From Fidelibacterota bacterium (GTDB taxonomy: Bacteria > Fidelibacterota > UBA2242 > JAFGTP01): a stretch of DNA of 9,444 nt. The stretch is from positions 1 to 9,444 of the forward strand of contig JAIPJV010000059.1 of assembly GCA_021734005.1 (NCBI GenBank), written 5' to 3'. The notes under the pieces were generated by a model that was given only the letters and a program-made list of their open reading frames with translations, was not told the origin of the DNA and ran no database searches. The position numbers and the translations under genes are program-made. Below, one piece after another: positions 1-7,044 of this stretch. The first letter of the stretch is position 1. Every line of letters begins with the position of its first letter.

Positions 1-69
1 ACAATCAAGACGATTGCTATCAAAGAGCGCAACGGTGAACAATTAGCTGGAGAAAAAACAGGTGAGTAA
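1..69 (+). CDS. C-terminal end of an unidentified upstream gene (partial)
   Basis: Only frame 1 stays open from the window edge; it gives 22 codons ending in TAA at 67-69, and the other two + frames hit stops before base 50. The visible tail is hydrophilic and charged (it ends GEKTGE) and shows no recognisable domain, so I assign no function. The stop lies inside the start region of the next gene (GTGAGTAA, 62-69), an 8-nt overlap that suggests the two are co-transcribed and translationally coupled. In some related bacteria a folate-pathway kinase gene (folK) precedes this type of nucleoside kinase, but the 22 residues here do not allow that to be tested. Confidence 0.55.
   Translation, partial: TIKTIAIKERNGEQLAGEKTGE
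49..53 (+). promoter_or_regulatory. Shine-Dalgarno supporting the GTG start at 62
   Basis: GGAGA lies 8 nt before GTG at 62-64, an ideal spacing. It sits inside the coding sequence of the upstream gene. It supports the GTG as the true start of the kinase, because the next in-frame ATG (residue 21) would remove the P-loop. Confidence 0.6.
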
Positions 70-691
70 AGACAAATACTTTATTGGAATTGCCGGAAAT
101 ATCGGCGTTGGCAAAACCACAATGACAAAAAAATTGGCCAAAGATCTGGGCTGGGAAGCCTATTTTGAATCGGTGATCGACAACCCCTATCTGGAGGATT
201 TTTATGCAGATATGGCGCGCTGGAGTTTTAATCTGCAGGTCTATTTTCTGTCCCACCGCTACAAATCTCACAAAAAGATGACCGCAAGTCCTAACTCCTC
301 GATTCAGGATCGCACAATTTACGAGGATGTAGAAATTTTCGCCCGCAATCTCTACAAAATGGGCAATATGAGCGAGCGGGACTGGAAAAATTACAAAGAA
401 CTTTTTGGGATAATGGTTGACGAGCTGCAGGATCCTGACCTGATCATCTATCTTAAGGCCAGTGTGGATACGCTTTTGACTAGAATTGGGAAACGCTCAC
501 GGGATTTTGAAAAAAAGGTCGACCCTGAATATTTATACAGGCTCAATATTTCCTATGACAACTGGATCAAAAGAGAAAAAGAACGCAATCCTGTCCTGAT
601 CATAGATACCGATGATTTTAATATTTTTGAGGATAAAGAAGATTATTACGAGATCATTGAAAAAATACGGGGCTACTGCCCAAAAATATGA
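62..691 (+). CDS. Deoxynucleoside kinase (dCK/dGK family)
   Basis: This 209-residue cytosolic kinase is predicted to phosphorylate deoxynucleosides (deoxyadenosine, deoxyguanosine or deoxycytidine) with a nucleoside triphosphate, the first step of salvage to dNTPs. The sequence shows a P-loop, GNIGVGKT, at residues 12-19. The substrate-binding Glu of the family is probably E36 in FESV, followed by NPYLEDFY (41-48) and RWSFNLQ (53-59). The DRT motif is at 83-85 and an Arg-rich lid, RIGKRSR, at 141-147. Length matches the bacterial family. The GTG start at 62 is backed by a well-placed GGAGA and keeps the P-loop at its usual N-terminal position. It overlaps the previous gene by 8 nt and is followed by an 81-nt gap before purN. 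The overall pattern resembles Bacteroidetes/FCB-type kinases. Which base it prefers cannot be read from the sequence, so I give no gene symbol. Confidence 0.92.
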   Translation: MSKDKYFIGIAGNIGVGKTTMTKKLAKDLGWEAYFESVIDNPYLEDFYADMARWSFNLQVYFLSHRYKSHKKMTASPNSSIQDRTIYEDVEIFARNLYKMGNMSERDWKNYKELFGIMVDELQDPDLIIYLKASVDTLLTRIGKRSRDFEKKVDPEYLYRLNISYDNWIKREKERNPVLIIDTDDFNIFEDKEDYYEIIEKIRGYCPKI

Positions 692-716
692 TAACAATTA
701 CTAAATATTTCCATTA

Positions 717-745
717 TTGCATCTAAGTGCTTTATCAACTAAATT
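717..745 (+). promoter_or_regulatory. Possible weak sigma70-type promoter for purN
   Basis: TTGCAT at 717-722 and TAAATT at 740-745 are separated by 17 nt in the 81-nt gap before purN. The match to TTGACA/TATAAT is only partial and the region is AT-rich, so it could arise by chance. It is the best candidate I see in this gap, which is the only sizeable break upstream of the purN-rodA series. Confidence 0.28.
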
Positions 746-772
746 TTAGGTTGTTAATTTGAGGGTTTTTAC

Positions 773-1396
773 ATGAAAAACATAGCTGTTTTTGCTTCTG
801 GCCGGGGTTCTAATTTTCAGGCTATAAATAAACACATCAAATCCGGAGATATTCCTGCCCGGGTTGTATGCGTTATCAGTGACAAAGCCAATCCACCTGT
901 TTTCGATAAAGCACAACATGACAATATTAGCACTCATTACATCAACAGAAAACAATTCAAAAAAGAACAGGAATACGCCGATTTTTTGCTTCGAATTTTA
1001 CAGAAATATAATACCGATCTGATTGTTCTGGCTGGTTATCTCAAGTTAATACCAGCTGAGATCGTTCGGAAATTCCGCCATGCTATTCTCAACATTCATC
1101 CGGCTCTGCTACCAAAATTTGGTGGCAAAGGTTATTATGGCAGCAGAGTTCATGAGGCTGTCTTGAAAGCCGATGATAAGGAATCAGGGGCAACAGTTCA
1201 TTTCGTAGATGAAATTTACGACAATGGCCTGATAATAAAGCAGGATAAGGTGCCGGTCAAGCCTGACGATACTCCGCATACTTTGGCTGATCGGGTTCTG
1301 AAAGTTGAGCACCGAATTTTTCCGGAAGTGGTCAAAGCCTTTTGCGAAGACCGAATTCAAATTAAAAATAACGGAGTTGAAATAAAAGATGAGTAA
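773..1396 (+). CDS. purN: Phosphoribosylglycinamide formyltransferase (GART)
   Basis: This 207-residue cytosolic enzyme transfers the formyl group of 10-formyl-tetrahydrofolate to GAR, giving FGAR, the third step of de novo purine synthesis. The substrate phosphate loop SGRGSN is at residues 9-14. The catalytic block NIHPALLP (107-114) supplies the Asn and His equivalent to E. coli N106 and H108. VHFVDEIYDNG (142-152) supplies the conserved Asp, D150 by alignment to E. coli D144. Between His and Asp the protein is five residues longer than E. coli PurN because of a glycine-rich stretch, GGKGYYGSRVHE (117-128), a form I associate with Bacteroidetes-like PurN proteins. The ATG at 773 has GAGGG at 761-765, 7 nt upstream. 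Its last 8 nt overlap purH, the second formyl-folate enzyme of the pathway, so the two are probably translated in a coupled way. Confidence 0.96.
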   Translation: MKNIAVFASGRGSNFQAINKHIKSGDIPARVVCVISDKANPPVFDKAQHDNISTHYINRKQFKKEQEYADFLLRILQKYNTDLIVLAGYLKLIPAEIVRKFRHAILNIHPALLPKFGGKGYYGSRVHEAVLKADDKESGATVHFVDEIYDNGLIIKQDKVPVKPDDTPHTLADRVLKVEHRIFPEVVKAFCEDRIQIKNNGVEIKDE

Positions 1397-2936
1397 TCTT
1401 ACTATTAAACGTGCTATTATAAGCGTTTGGAATAAAGATAAAGTTGTTCCCCTGGCAAAAAAATTAGAGAAGCAGGATGTGGAAATATTTTCTACAGGAG
1501 GGACATTTCGCAAATTGGAAGAATCCGGAGTCAAAGTTAATCGGGTCTCTGAAATAACACAATATCCTGAAATATTGGATGGCCGGGTAAAAACTCTCCA
1601 TCCTGTGATTTTTGGTGGATTGCTGGCTGACCCTGACAAGGAACAACACAAAAAGGATTTGGAACAAATCGGCGCTTCCTCCTTTCAATTGGTTGTTGTG
1701 AATCTTTATCCTTTTTCGCAGGCCTATAATGATCCTGAAAGCAGTCACGATGAGATTATTGAAATGATTGATATCGGCGGGCCCAGTATGCTACGGGCGG
1801 CTGCTAAAAATTATAAAAGTAATATTGTTCTTTCTGATCCCGGGCAGTATGATCGTTTTTTGGAAAAATTGGGAAAAGACAGCCTGAATCTAGGGTATAG
1901 AAAAGAATTGGCTGCAGAAGTTTTTCAAAAAACCTATGAATATGACCGACAGATAGTCAAATATTTTGCTGATATGCAGGATGAATCGCTCCTTGCCGAG
2001 GGACTTTATAAAAAAGTGCATGAACTGCGCTATGGTGAAAATCCTGACCAGAAAGCCAGCTTGTATGCTCCGCAGGAAGATCCGGATTGGCGGCCTTTTC
2101 AGCAATTAGGTGGCAAAGAACTTTCCTATAATAATTACCAGGATTGCCTGGCTGCTTATCAAATTGTGCAGGATATGCAATTTGATGAACCCTGCTGTGC
2201 TCTGATTAAACACATGAATCCTTGCGGATTTGGAACTGGAGAGAATCATAAGGAAGCCTATTTGAGAGCAGTAAAGACCGATCCCAAAAGCTATTATGGT
2301 GGAATTGTCAGCCTGAATGGAAAGGTTACAAAAGAACTGGCCGAGGAAATGATCAAAAGTTTTCTGGAATGTATCATTGCTCCCGAATATGAAACGGAAG
2401 CTCTGGAGATTCTCAAAAGTAAAAAGAATCTGCGAATTTTGATCCCTGACCATGAAGGTCTAAAAAATGCAAAGCAAATTCAAAGCTATGGCCGGGGAAA
2501 ATTAGTTCAGGACCAACAGAAAATCTCAGAATCAGAAGAGCAGAACTGGAAGATTGTAACCAATAATAAAAATACCGATGCTTTTCGGAAAGCCCTGCGC
2601 ATTGGTTGGCGATTAATAAAAAATGTGAAATCCAATGCCATTGTCCTGGCTGATGAAAATGGTGCTGTTGGGGTTGGGGCCGGCCAGATGTCGCGGGTTG
2701 ATGCTCTGAAAATTGCCATTCGTAAAGCAGGAGAAGCCGGGCTTGATTTGGAAGGCACTATTATGGCTTCGGATGCTTTCTTTCCTTTTCGCGATTCTGT
2801 GGATCTGGCTCATGAAGAAGGCCTTGTTGGTGTAATTCAGCCGGGCGGTAGTATCCGAGATGAAGAGGTTATAACCGCCTGCGATGAACATAATATGTTT
2901 ATGGTTTTTACAGGAAAAAGAGTTTTCAAACATTAA
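1389..2936 (+). CDS. purH: Bifunctional AICAR transformylase / IMP cyclohydrolase
   Basis: PurH catalyses the last two steps of IMP synthesis in the cytosol: formylation of AICAR by 10-formyl-tetrahydrofolate, then ring closure to IMP. The N-terminal cyclohydrolase (MGS-like) domain covers about residues 1-195, with STGGT at 35-39, GRVKTLHP at 65-72 and DIGGPSMLRAAAKN at 128-141. The transformylase domain follows, with RYGENP (214-219), the catalytic Lys-His pair K274-H275 in KHMNPCG, and a C-terminal DSVDLA...QPGGSIRD block (469-491). At 515 residues it is full length. The usual SAFGGI-type segment reads SYYGGI at 301-306, a mild variation. The ATG overlaps the purN stop (ATGAGTAA). Only 17 nt separate its stop from mreB, with no terminator, so purine synthesis and cell-shape genes are probably on one mRNA. 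Confidence 0.97.
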   Translation: MSNLTIKRAIISVWNKDKVVPLAKKLEKQDVEIFSTGGTFRKLEESGVKVNRVSEITQYPEILDGRVKTLHPVIFGGLLADPDKEQHKKDLEQIGASSFQLVVVNLYPFSQAYNDPESSHDEIIEMIDIGGPSMLRAAAKNYKSNIVLSDPGQYDRFLEKLGKDSLNLGYRKELAAEVFQKTYEYDRQIVKYFADMQDESLLAEGLYKKVHELRYGENPDQKASLYAPQEDPDWRPFQQLGGKELSYNNYQDCLAAYQIVQDMQFDEPCCALIKHMNPCGFGTGENHKEAYLRAVKTDPKSYYGGIVSLNGKVTKELAEEMIKSFLECIIAPEYETEALEILKSKKNLRILIPDHEGLKNAKQIQSYGRGKLVQDQQKISESEEQNWKIVTNNKNTDAFRKALRIGWRLIKNVKSNAIVLADENGAVGVGAGQMSRVDALKIAIRKAGEAGLDLEGTIMASDAFFPFRDSVDLAHEEGLVGVIQPGGSIRDEEVITACDEHNMFMVFTGKRVFKH

Positions 2937-2953
2937 TATAGTCTGGAGATTAT

Positions 2954-3967
2954 ATGTTCAAAAATCTATTTAATTTCTTTTCAGGTGATCTGGGAATTGA
3001 CCTGGGAACTGCCAATACATTGATTTATGTCAAAGGCAAAGGAATGATGCTAAATGAACCTTCTATTGTTGCCCGCTCCAAACACGATGGAAAGGTCGTT
3101 GCCGTTGGTAAAGAAGCCCGGGAGATGCTGGGAAAAACTCATCAGGACCTGGAAACTGTCAGGCCTCTTAAAAATGGTGTAATTGCTGATTTTGATATGA
3201 CTGATGCTATGATTCGAGGCTTTATTAAAAAAATAAATTTTAGTCGTCTGGCAAGACCCAATATTGTGATCTGTATTCCATCCGGTATTACAAGTGTGGA
3301 GAAGCGTGCTGTACGAGAATCGGCCGAAAGGGCTAATGCCAGAAATGTCTATCTTGTTCAGGAGCCAATCGCCGGTGCCATTGGAATCGGGATTGATATA
3401 TCCAAACCGGTTGGTAATATTATCGTTGATATTGGTGGTGGAACAACTGAAATCGCTGTAATCGCACTGAATGGAATCGTTACCAAAAAAGCGATCAGAA
3501 CGGCTGGTAATGAAATGGACAAAGCTATTATTCAACATTTTCGTGAAGAACATAATCTGCTAATCGGTGAAAGAACAGCAGAAAATATAAAGTGTACCAT
3601 GGGTTCGGCTATGCCGATGGACGATAGGACGATTTCAATCAAAGGGCGCAGTCTGGTGGCTGGAATTCCCAAAACGATTGAACTTTCCTCAGTAGAAATT
3701 CGAGAGTGTTTAAATGAAACTGTGGACTTGATCACTCAGGCCATCAAACAGGCTCTGGAAGAAACACCACCGGAACTTTCCTCAGATATTCTGGATCGTG
3801 GAATTATTTTAGTCGGCGGTGGCGCTCAACTCAAAGGCCTTGATAAACGAATTCGAGTTGAAACTGATCTACCTGTCAACACTGCTGAAGATCCTTTAAA
3901 AGCTGTTCTCAATGGTACAGGAAAAATAGTGGAAAACATTGATAAATATCGGGAAGTACTGGAATAA
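2954..3967 (+). CDS. mreB: Rod-shape actin homologue MreB
   Basis: MreB forms membrane-bound, ATP-dependent actin-like filaments that orient lateral-wall peptidoglycan synthesis. The sequence shows an N-terminal MFKNLFNFF segment, likely the short amphipathic membrane-binding element. Phosphate-1 motif DLGIDLGTANT is at residues 12-22, phosphate-2 VDIGGGTTEIAV at 158-169 and the adenosine motif LVGGGAQLKGL at 286-296. NEPSIVA (34-40) and QEPIAGAIG (136-144) are also typical. At 337 residues it has the usual length. GGAG at 2945-2948 lies 5 nt before ATG 2954 and gives a convincing start. It is the first of five elongasome genes and touches mreC: its TAA (3965-3967) directly abuts the mreC ATG. 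Identification is secure. Confidence 0.98.
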   Translation: MFKNLFNFFSGDLGIDLGTANTLIYVKGKGMMLNEPSIVARSKHDGKVVAVGKEAREMLGKTHQDLETVRPLKNGVIADFDMTDAMIRGFIKKINFSRLARPNIVICIPSGITSVEKRAVRESAERANARNVYLVQEPIAGAIGIGIDISKPVGNIIVDIGGGTTEIAVIALNGIVTKKAIRTAGNEMDKAIIQHFREEHNLLIGERTAENIKCTMGSAMPMDDRTISIKGRSLVAGIPKTIELSSVEIRECLNETVDLITQAIKQALEETPPELSSDILDRGIILVGGGAQLKGLDKRIRVETDLPVNTAEDPLKAVLNGTGKIVENIDKYREVLE

Positions 3968-4753
3968 ATGTTCAAAGCAATATATGATTTTATTTATGAT
4001 TTTTTTGAATATATCCTCCTGGGGGTTTTGATCCTGCTATCTTTTATAATGATTCTATCTGGTGATGCCCCCCAGGTCGAAGCTCTCCAGAATAGTCTTT
4101 CTGATACTTTTTCTTTTCTCACATACCCTAAAAAATTAATCCAAAAAACAACTGGTCTTGTTCAGGAAAACAAAGAATTACGGCGGCAAAATTTGCAATT
4201 AATTCGAAGAAATTCGGAGTTGATTGAAGCCTACAATGAGAATAAAAGATACGAGGAAATGTTAGGCTTTCGTGATTCAATTGGTTATAATGTTTTACCG
4301 GCCCGGGTTATAAATTATGGAAGTATGAGCATTGGACAGGCTGTTTTGTTAAACAAAGGTCAAAAAAATGGAGTAACTAAACATTTGCCCGTTATCAGCA
4401 CCGAAGGTGTGGTTGGCAAGGTTGTCAATACAGGTGATCATACCGCTGTAGTCCATGTTTTTAATGATATTAACTTTCGGTTGTCGATTCGATTTGTAGA
4501 TAGCAGAGTAGTTGGGATTCTTCAACCCATAGGCGAAGGTCTCCTTCAAGTTCGGGACATTCCGACAACTGCTGTGATCCATCCCGGAGAAGAAGTGGTG
4601 ACTTCTGGATTTAGTGATATTTTCCCACCAAATCTGAAGGTAGGAGTTGTTGACGAAATCAAACATTCCGAGACCCGCAATTATCAGATTGCCACAGTTA
4701 AACCTTATGTCCAACTGGAATCTCTGGAAGAAGTTTTTGTAATATTGAAATAA
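3968..4753 (+). CDS. mreC: Rod-shape-determining protein MreC
   Basis: MreC is a bitopic inner-membrane protein whose periplasmic part oligomerises and activates the RodA-PBP2 synthase. The 261-residue product has a short cytoplasmic N-terminus, one membrane helix at about residues 12-31, a heptad-like coiled coil at about 55-99, and a beta-rich periplasmic domain from about 105. Family hallmarks are GQAVLLNKGQKNGV (123-136), STEGVVGKVV (144-153), and EEVVTSGFSDIFPPNLKVGVV, whose core VVTSG is at 210-214 and FPP at 219-221. The start codon follows the mreB stop with no spacer. The nearest purine-rich stretches (GGGAAG 3951-3956, GGAA 3961-3964) lie within mreB, so initiation probably depends on ribosomes finishing mreB. 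The mreD ATG is 2 nt after its stop. Confidence 0.96.
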   Translation: MFKAIYDFIYDFFEYILLGVLILLSFIMILSGDAPQVEALQNSLSDTFSFLTYPKKLIQKTTGLVQENKELRRQNLQLIRRNSELIEAYNENKRYEEMLGFRDSIGYNVLPARVINYGSMSIGQAVLLNKGQKNGVTKHLPVISTEGVVGKVVNTGDHTAVVHVFNDINFRLSIRFVDSRVVGILQPIGEGLLQVRDIPTTAVIHPGEEVVTSGFSDIFPPNLKVGVVDEIKHSETRNYQIATVKPYVQLESLEEVFVILK

Positions 4754-4755
4754 AT

Positions 4756-5232
4756 ATGCTAAAAAAGATTTTACATACAATTGGTTTAGTTTTTCTGGCT
4801 CTTTTCTTACAGGTAACCCTGGGAGATTGGATCAGTATTCAGGATATTCGTCCGGATTTTTTACTAATAGCCGTTATTCTGATTGCAAGATCTGATGGAA
4901 AATTATATGGAGAAATATGGGGATTCATCATCGGCCTCATATCCAATAGCATTGGAGTTAGCATGCTATTCGGATTATCCGCCCTGGTTAAAACAATTAC
5001 CGGTTTTATTAGCGGATTTTTGAAAGGCAGTAAAAGATCGATGAGCCTTTTCAACTATTATTTCATCGTTATCACCATTATGCTGATCCATTTTATTATT
5101 TTGTATACAATCTATTATAATTCAGCGGATATGTCACTTCAATACATTGTCATGCGGTATGTGATTCCTTCCACTTTTTACACCTCGGCTTTTTTTATAA
5201 TAATCGATAATATCTTGCCCCAAAACGAATAG
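4756..5232 (+). CDS. mreD: Rod-shape-determining protein MreD
   Basis: MreD is a small polytopic inner-membrane partner of MreC and MreB in the elongasome. This 158-residue protein is mostly hydrophobic, with about five or six membrane segments (around residues 5-22, 33-45, 53-67, 69-88, 100-121 and 136-152). The best family mark is IRPDFLLIAVILIA (31-44), followed by GxxxGFxxGL at 52-61, which matches the usual RPDLLL...G...GFxxGLxxD pattern, although the Asp after GL is replaced by SNS. No good Shine-Dalgarno lies before ATG 4756, only the end of mreC, so translational coupling is likely. Sequence conservation in MreD is low in general; position between mreC and a PBP2 gene makes the assignment firm. 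Confidence 0.93.
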   Translation: MLKKILHTIGLVFLALFLQVTLGDWISIQDIRPDFLLIAVILIARSDGKLYGEIWGFIIGLISNSIGVSMLFGLSALVKTITGFISGFLKGSKRSMSLFNYYFIVITIMLIHFIILYTIYYNSADMSLQYIVMRYVIPSTFYTSAFFIIIDNILPQNE

Positions 5233-5238
5233 AGCATC

Positions 5239-7044
5239 ATGTCATTCTTTAGTTATTCAGTAACAAAAACAATCAAGAATGTCAGTTTATTCATTGTCGG
5301 ACTGGTATTTGTGATTCTTTTGTATCGTTTCTATCAGATACAAATCCAGCAACATAATAAATATAGTGGCATTGCTGAGGACAATCGTATTCGAATGGTC
5401 ACTCTGGAGGCGCCCCGGGGAATTATCTACGACCGTATTGGTGATATACTGGTGGATAATAAATTTCAGTACAATGTTTTTATCATTCCCTTTGAAGTTG
5501 ACTCAATTAATAAATGTTACCAAAAATTAGGTGAAGTTCTCGGCCTTGATAAAGAGATAATTGAAGAGCGCGTCAAAAAGAATTGGCGGGGTCGCTTCAA
5601 ACCTGCTCTTGTAGCCAAGGGTGTCAATATGCAGGTGCTTTCCCGAATTGAAGAGCATAAGCTGGAATTCCCTGGCGTAATTTATAAACTAGATCCCTAC
5701 CGATCCTATCCTTCTGGTGTTAATTTAACTCATGTTCTGGGTTATTTGCGGGAAATCAATTCTTCTGCTCTTAAAAGGTTGAAAAAATATGGATATAATT
5801 ATGGCGATCTGATTGGTTGGGAAGGAGTCGAAAGGCAATATGAATCTATATTGCGTGGTGAAAAAGGCTATAAATACGTCCAGGTTAATGCAAAAGGTCG
5901 CATTCTCGGTGACCTGGAAAGCAAAGAAAATATTCAACCCCAGCCAGGCAATGATCTCTATCTGACAATCAACCGGGAACTCCAGGATACCTGTGAGCGA
6001 ATTCTGGCTGATACCAGCAAAGGGGCCATTATTGTAATTGATCCGGACAATGGTCAAATTCTGTCAGCAGTGAGTAAACCCGATTATTCTCCTGAGATAT
6101 TTTCCGGCATAATTAATCAGGAGGTCTGGGATTCTTTGAGCAATGATCCGGATCGTCCTTTATTTAACAGGCTGACAAGTGCTGAGTATCCGCCGGCTTC
6201 AACCTTTAAAATGATGGCGGCAATGGGTGCTCTGGAAAATAATATTGTGGATAGTGCCTGGTCTGTGAATTGCCCGGGCTATTATAAACTGGGGCGGCGA
6301 ACTTTTAAATGCTGGAAAGAATGGGGCCACGGTCGGGTTGCCATGGAAAAATCCATTGAACAGTCCTGTGATGTATATTATTATCGTTTGATTCGAAAAA
6401 TGGATCTTGATTTATGGGCTGAAACAGTGCGTAAATTTGGCTTTGGAGAGCCCACCCAAATTGATCTTACCAGCGAGAATTCTGGCAACATCCCGGACAA
6501 AAATTATATGAATTCGGTATATGGAAAAAATGGCTGGACTGAAGGCTATAAATTAAACATTGTAATTGGGCAGGGAGAGGTGCTTGTTACTCCTATTCAG
6601 ATGGCAAAATTTATTTCAGCCCTGGCTACCCGCGGTAAATTGATTCACCCTCATGTTGGTTTGAAATATTTTGATACAGAAAAATTCCGCACATTTACAA
6701 CAGAGAAGGATTCTATCGAATCTTTTACTCCGCAAACCTGGGATATAATAGAAGAGTCGCTCTACGAGGTTGTCAACGATCCCGCCGGAACTGCAAACCT
6801 GGCTAATGTACGGGGAGTAAAGGTTTACGGAAAAACCGGTACTGCTCAAAATCCTCATGGCGAGAATCATGCCTGGTTTATAGGTTATGCTGACAATGGC
6901 CAGAAAAAAGTGGCCGTCACTGTTTTCTTGGAGAATGGTGGCTCAGGCGGGCATGATGCAGCCCCGGTTGCAGGAAAAATTCTAAAATATTATTTAAAAA
7001 ATATTTGGACGGACAACAAAACAAGTGGACAGAACAATGGCTGA
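5239..7044 (+). CDS. mrdA: Penicillin-binding protein 2, elongasome transpeptidase
   Basis: PBP2 is the class B penicillin-binding protein that crosslinks lateral-wall peptidoglycan with RodA. The 601-residue protein has an uncleaved membrane anchor at about residues 13-31, a dimerisation/pedestal region starting with PRGIIYDRIGD (59-69), and a transpeptidase domain from about 240. Active-site motifs are S321-TF-K324 (SxxK), S376-C377-D378 (SxN position) and K532-TGT (KTGT); IGQGEVLVTPIQ is at 443-454. Two points stand out. The residue before the catalytic Ser is Ala (PPAST) where PPGST is usual. C345, C358, H364 and C377 lie where a zinc site is known in Acinetobacter PBP2. The start has only AGAG at 5231-5234 upstream, and the gene follows mreD by 6 nt. 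Its end overlaps rodA by 8 nt if rodA starts at 7037. Confidence 0.96.
   Translation: MSFFSYSVTKTIKNVSLFIVGLVFVILLYRFYQIQIQQHNKYSGIAEDNRIRMVTLEAPRGIIYDRIGDILVDNKFQYNVFIIPFEVDSINKCYQKLGEVLGLDKEIIEERVKKNWRGRFKPALVAKGVNMQVLSRIEEHKLEFPGVIYKLDPYRSYPSGVNLTHVLGYLREINSSALKRLKKYGYNYGDLIGWEGVERQYESILRGEKGYKYVQVNAKGRILGDLESKENIQPQPGNDLYLTINRELQDTCERILADTSKGAIIVIDPDNGQILSAVSKPDYSPEIFSGIINQEVWDSLSNDPDRPLFNRLTSAEYPPASTFKMMAAMGALENNIVDSAWSVNCPGYYKLGRRTFKCWKEWGHGRVAMEKSIEQSCDVYYYRLIRKMDLDLWAETVRKFGFGEPTQIDLTSENSGNIPDKNYMNSVYGKNGWTEGYKLNIVIGQGEVLVTPIQMAKFISALATRGKLIHPHVGLKYFDTEKFRTFTTEKDSIESFTPQTWDIIEESLYEVVNDPAGTANLANVRGVKVYGKTGTAQNPHGENHAWFIGYADNGQKKVAVTVFLENGGSGGHDAAPVAGKILKYYLKNIWTDNKTSGQNNG

Noticed and set aside
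670..681. GGGC-TACT-GCCC hairpin at the end of the kinase gene
   Set aside because: The stem is only 4 bp, it lies within codons, and it is followed by A residues on the + strand. A T-run follows only on the - strand, where there is no gene to terminate.
1184..1651. 155-codon open frame on the - strand across the purN/purH junction
   Set aside because: It is antisense to two clearly conserved purine genes, has no recognisable domain, and is low-complexity in the manner of a frame shadow.
3050..3553. 167-codon open frame on the - strand inside mreB
   Set aside because: It is antisense to highly conserved mreB sequence, and its Asn/Ser/Ile-rich translation resembles no protein I know.
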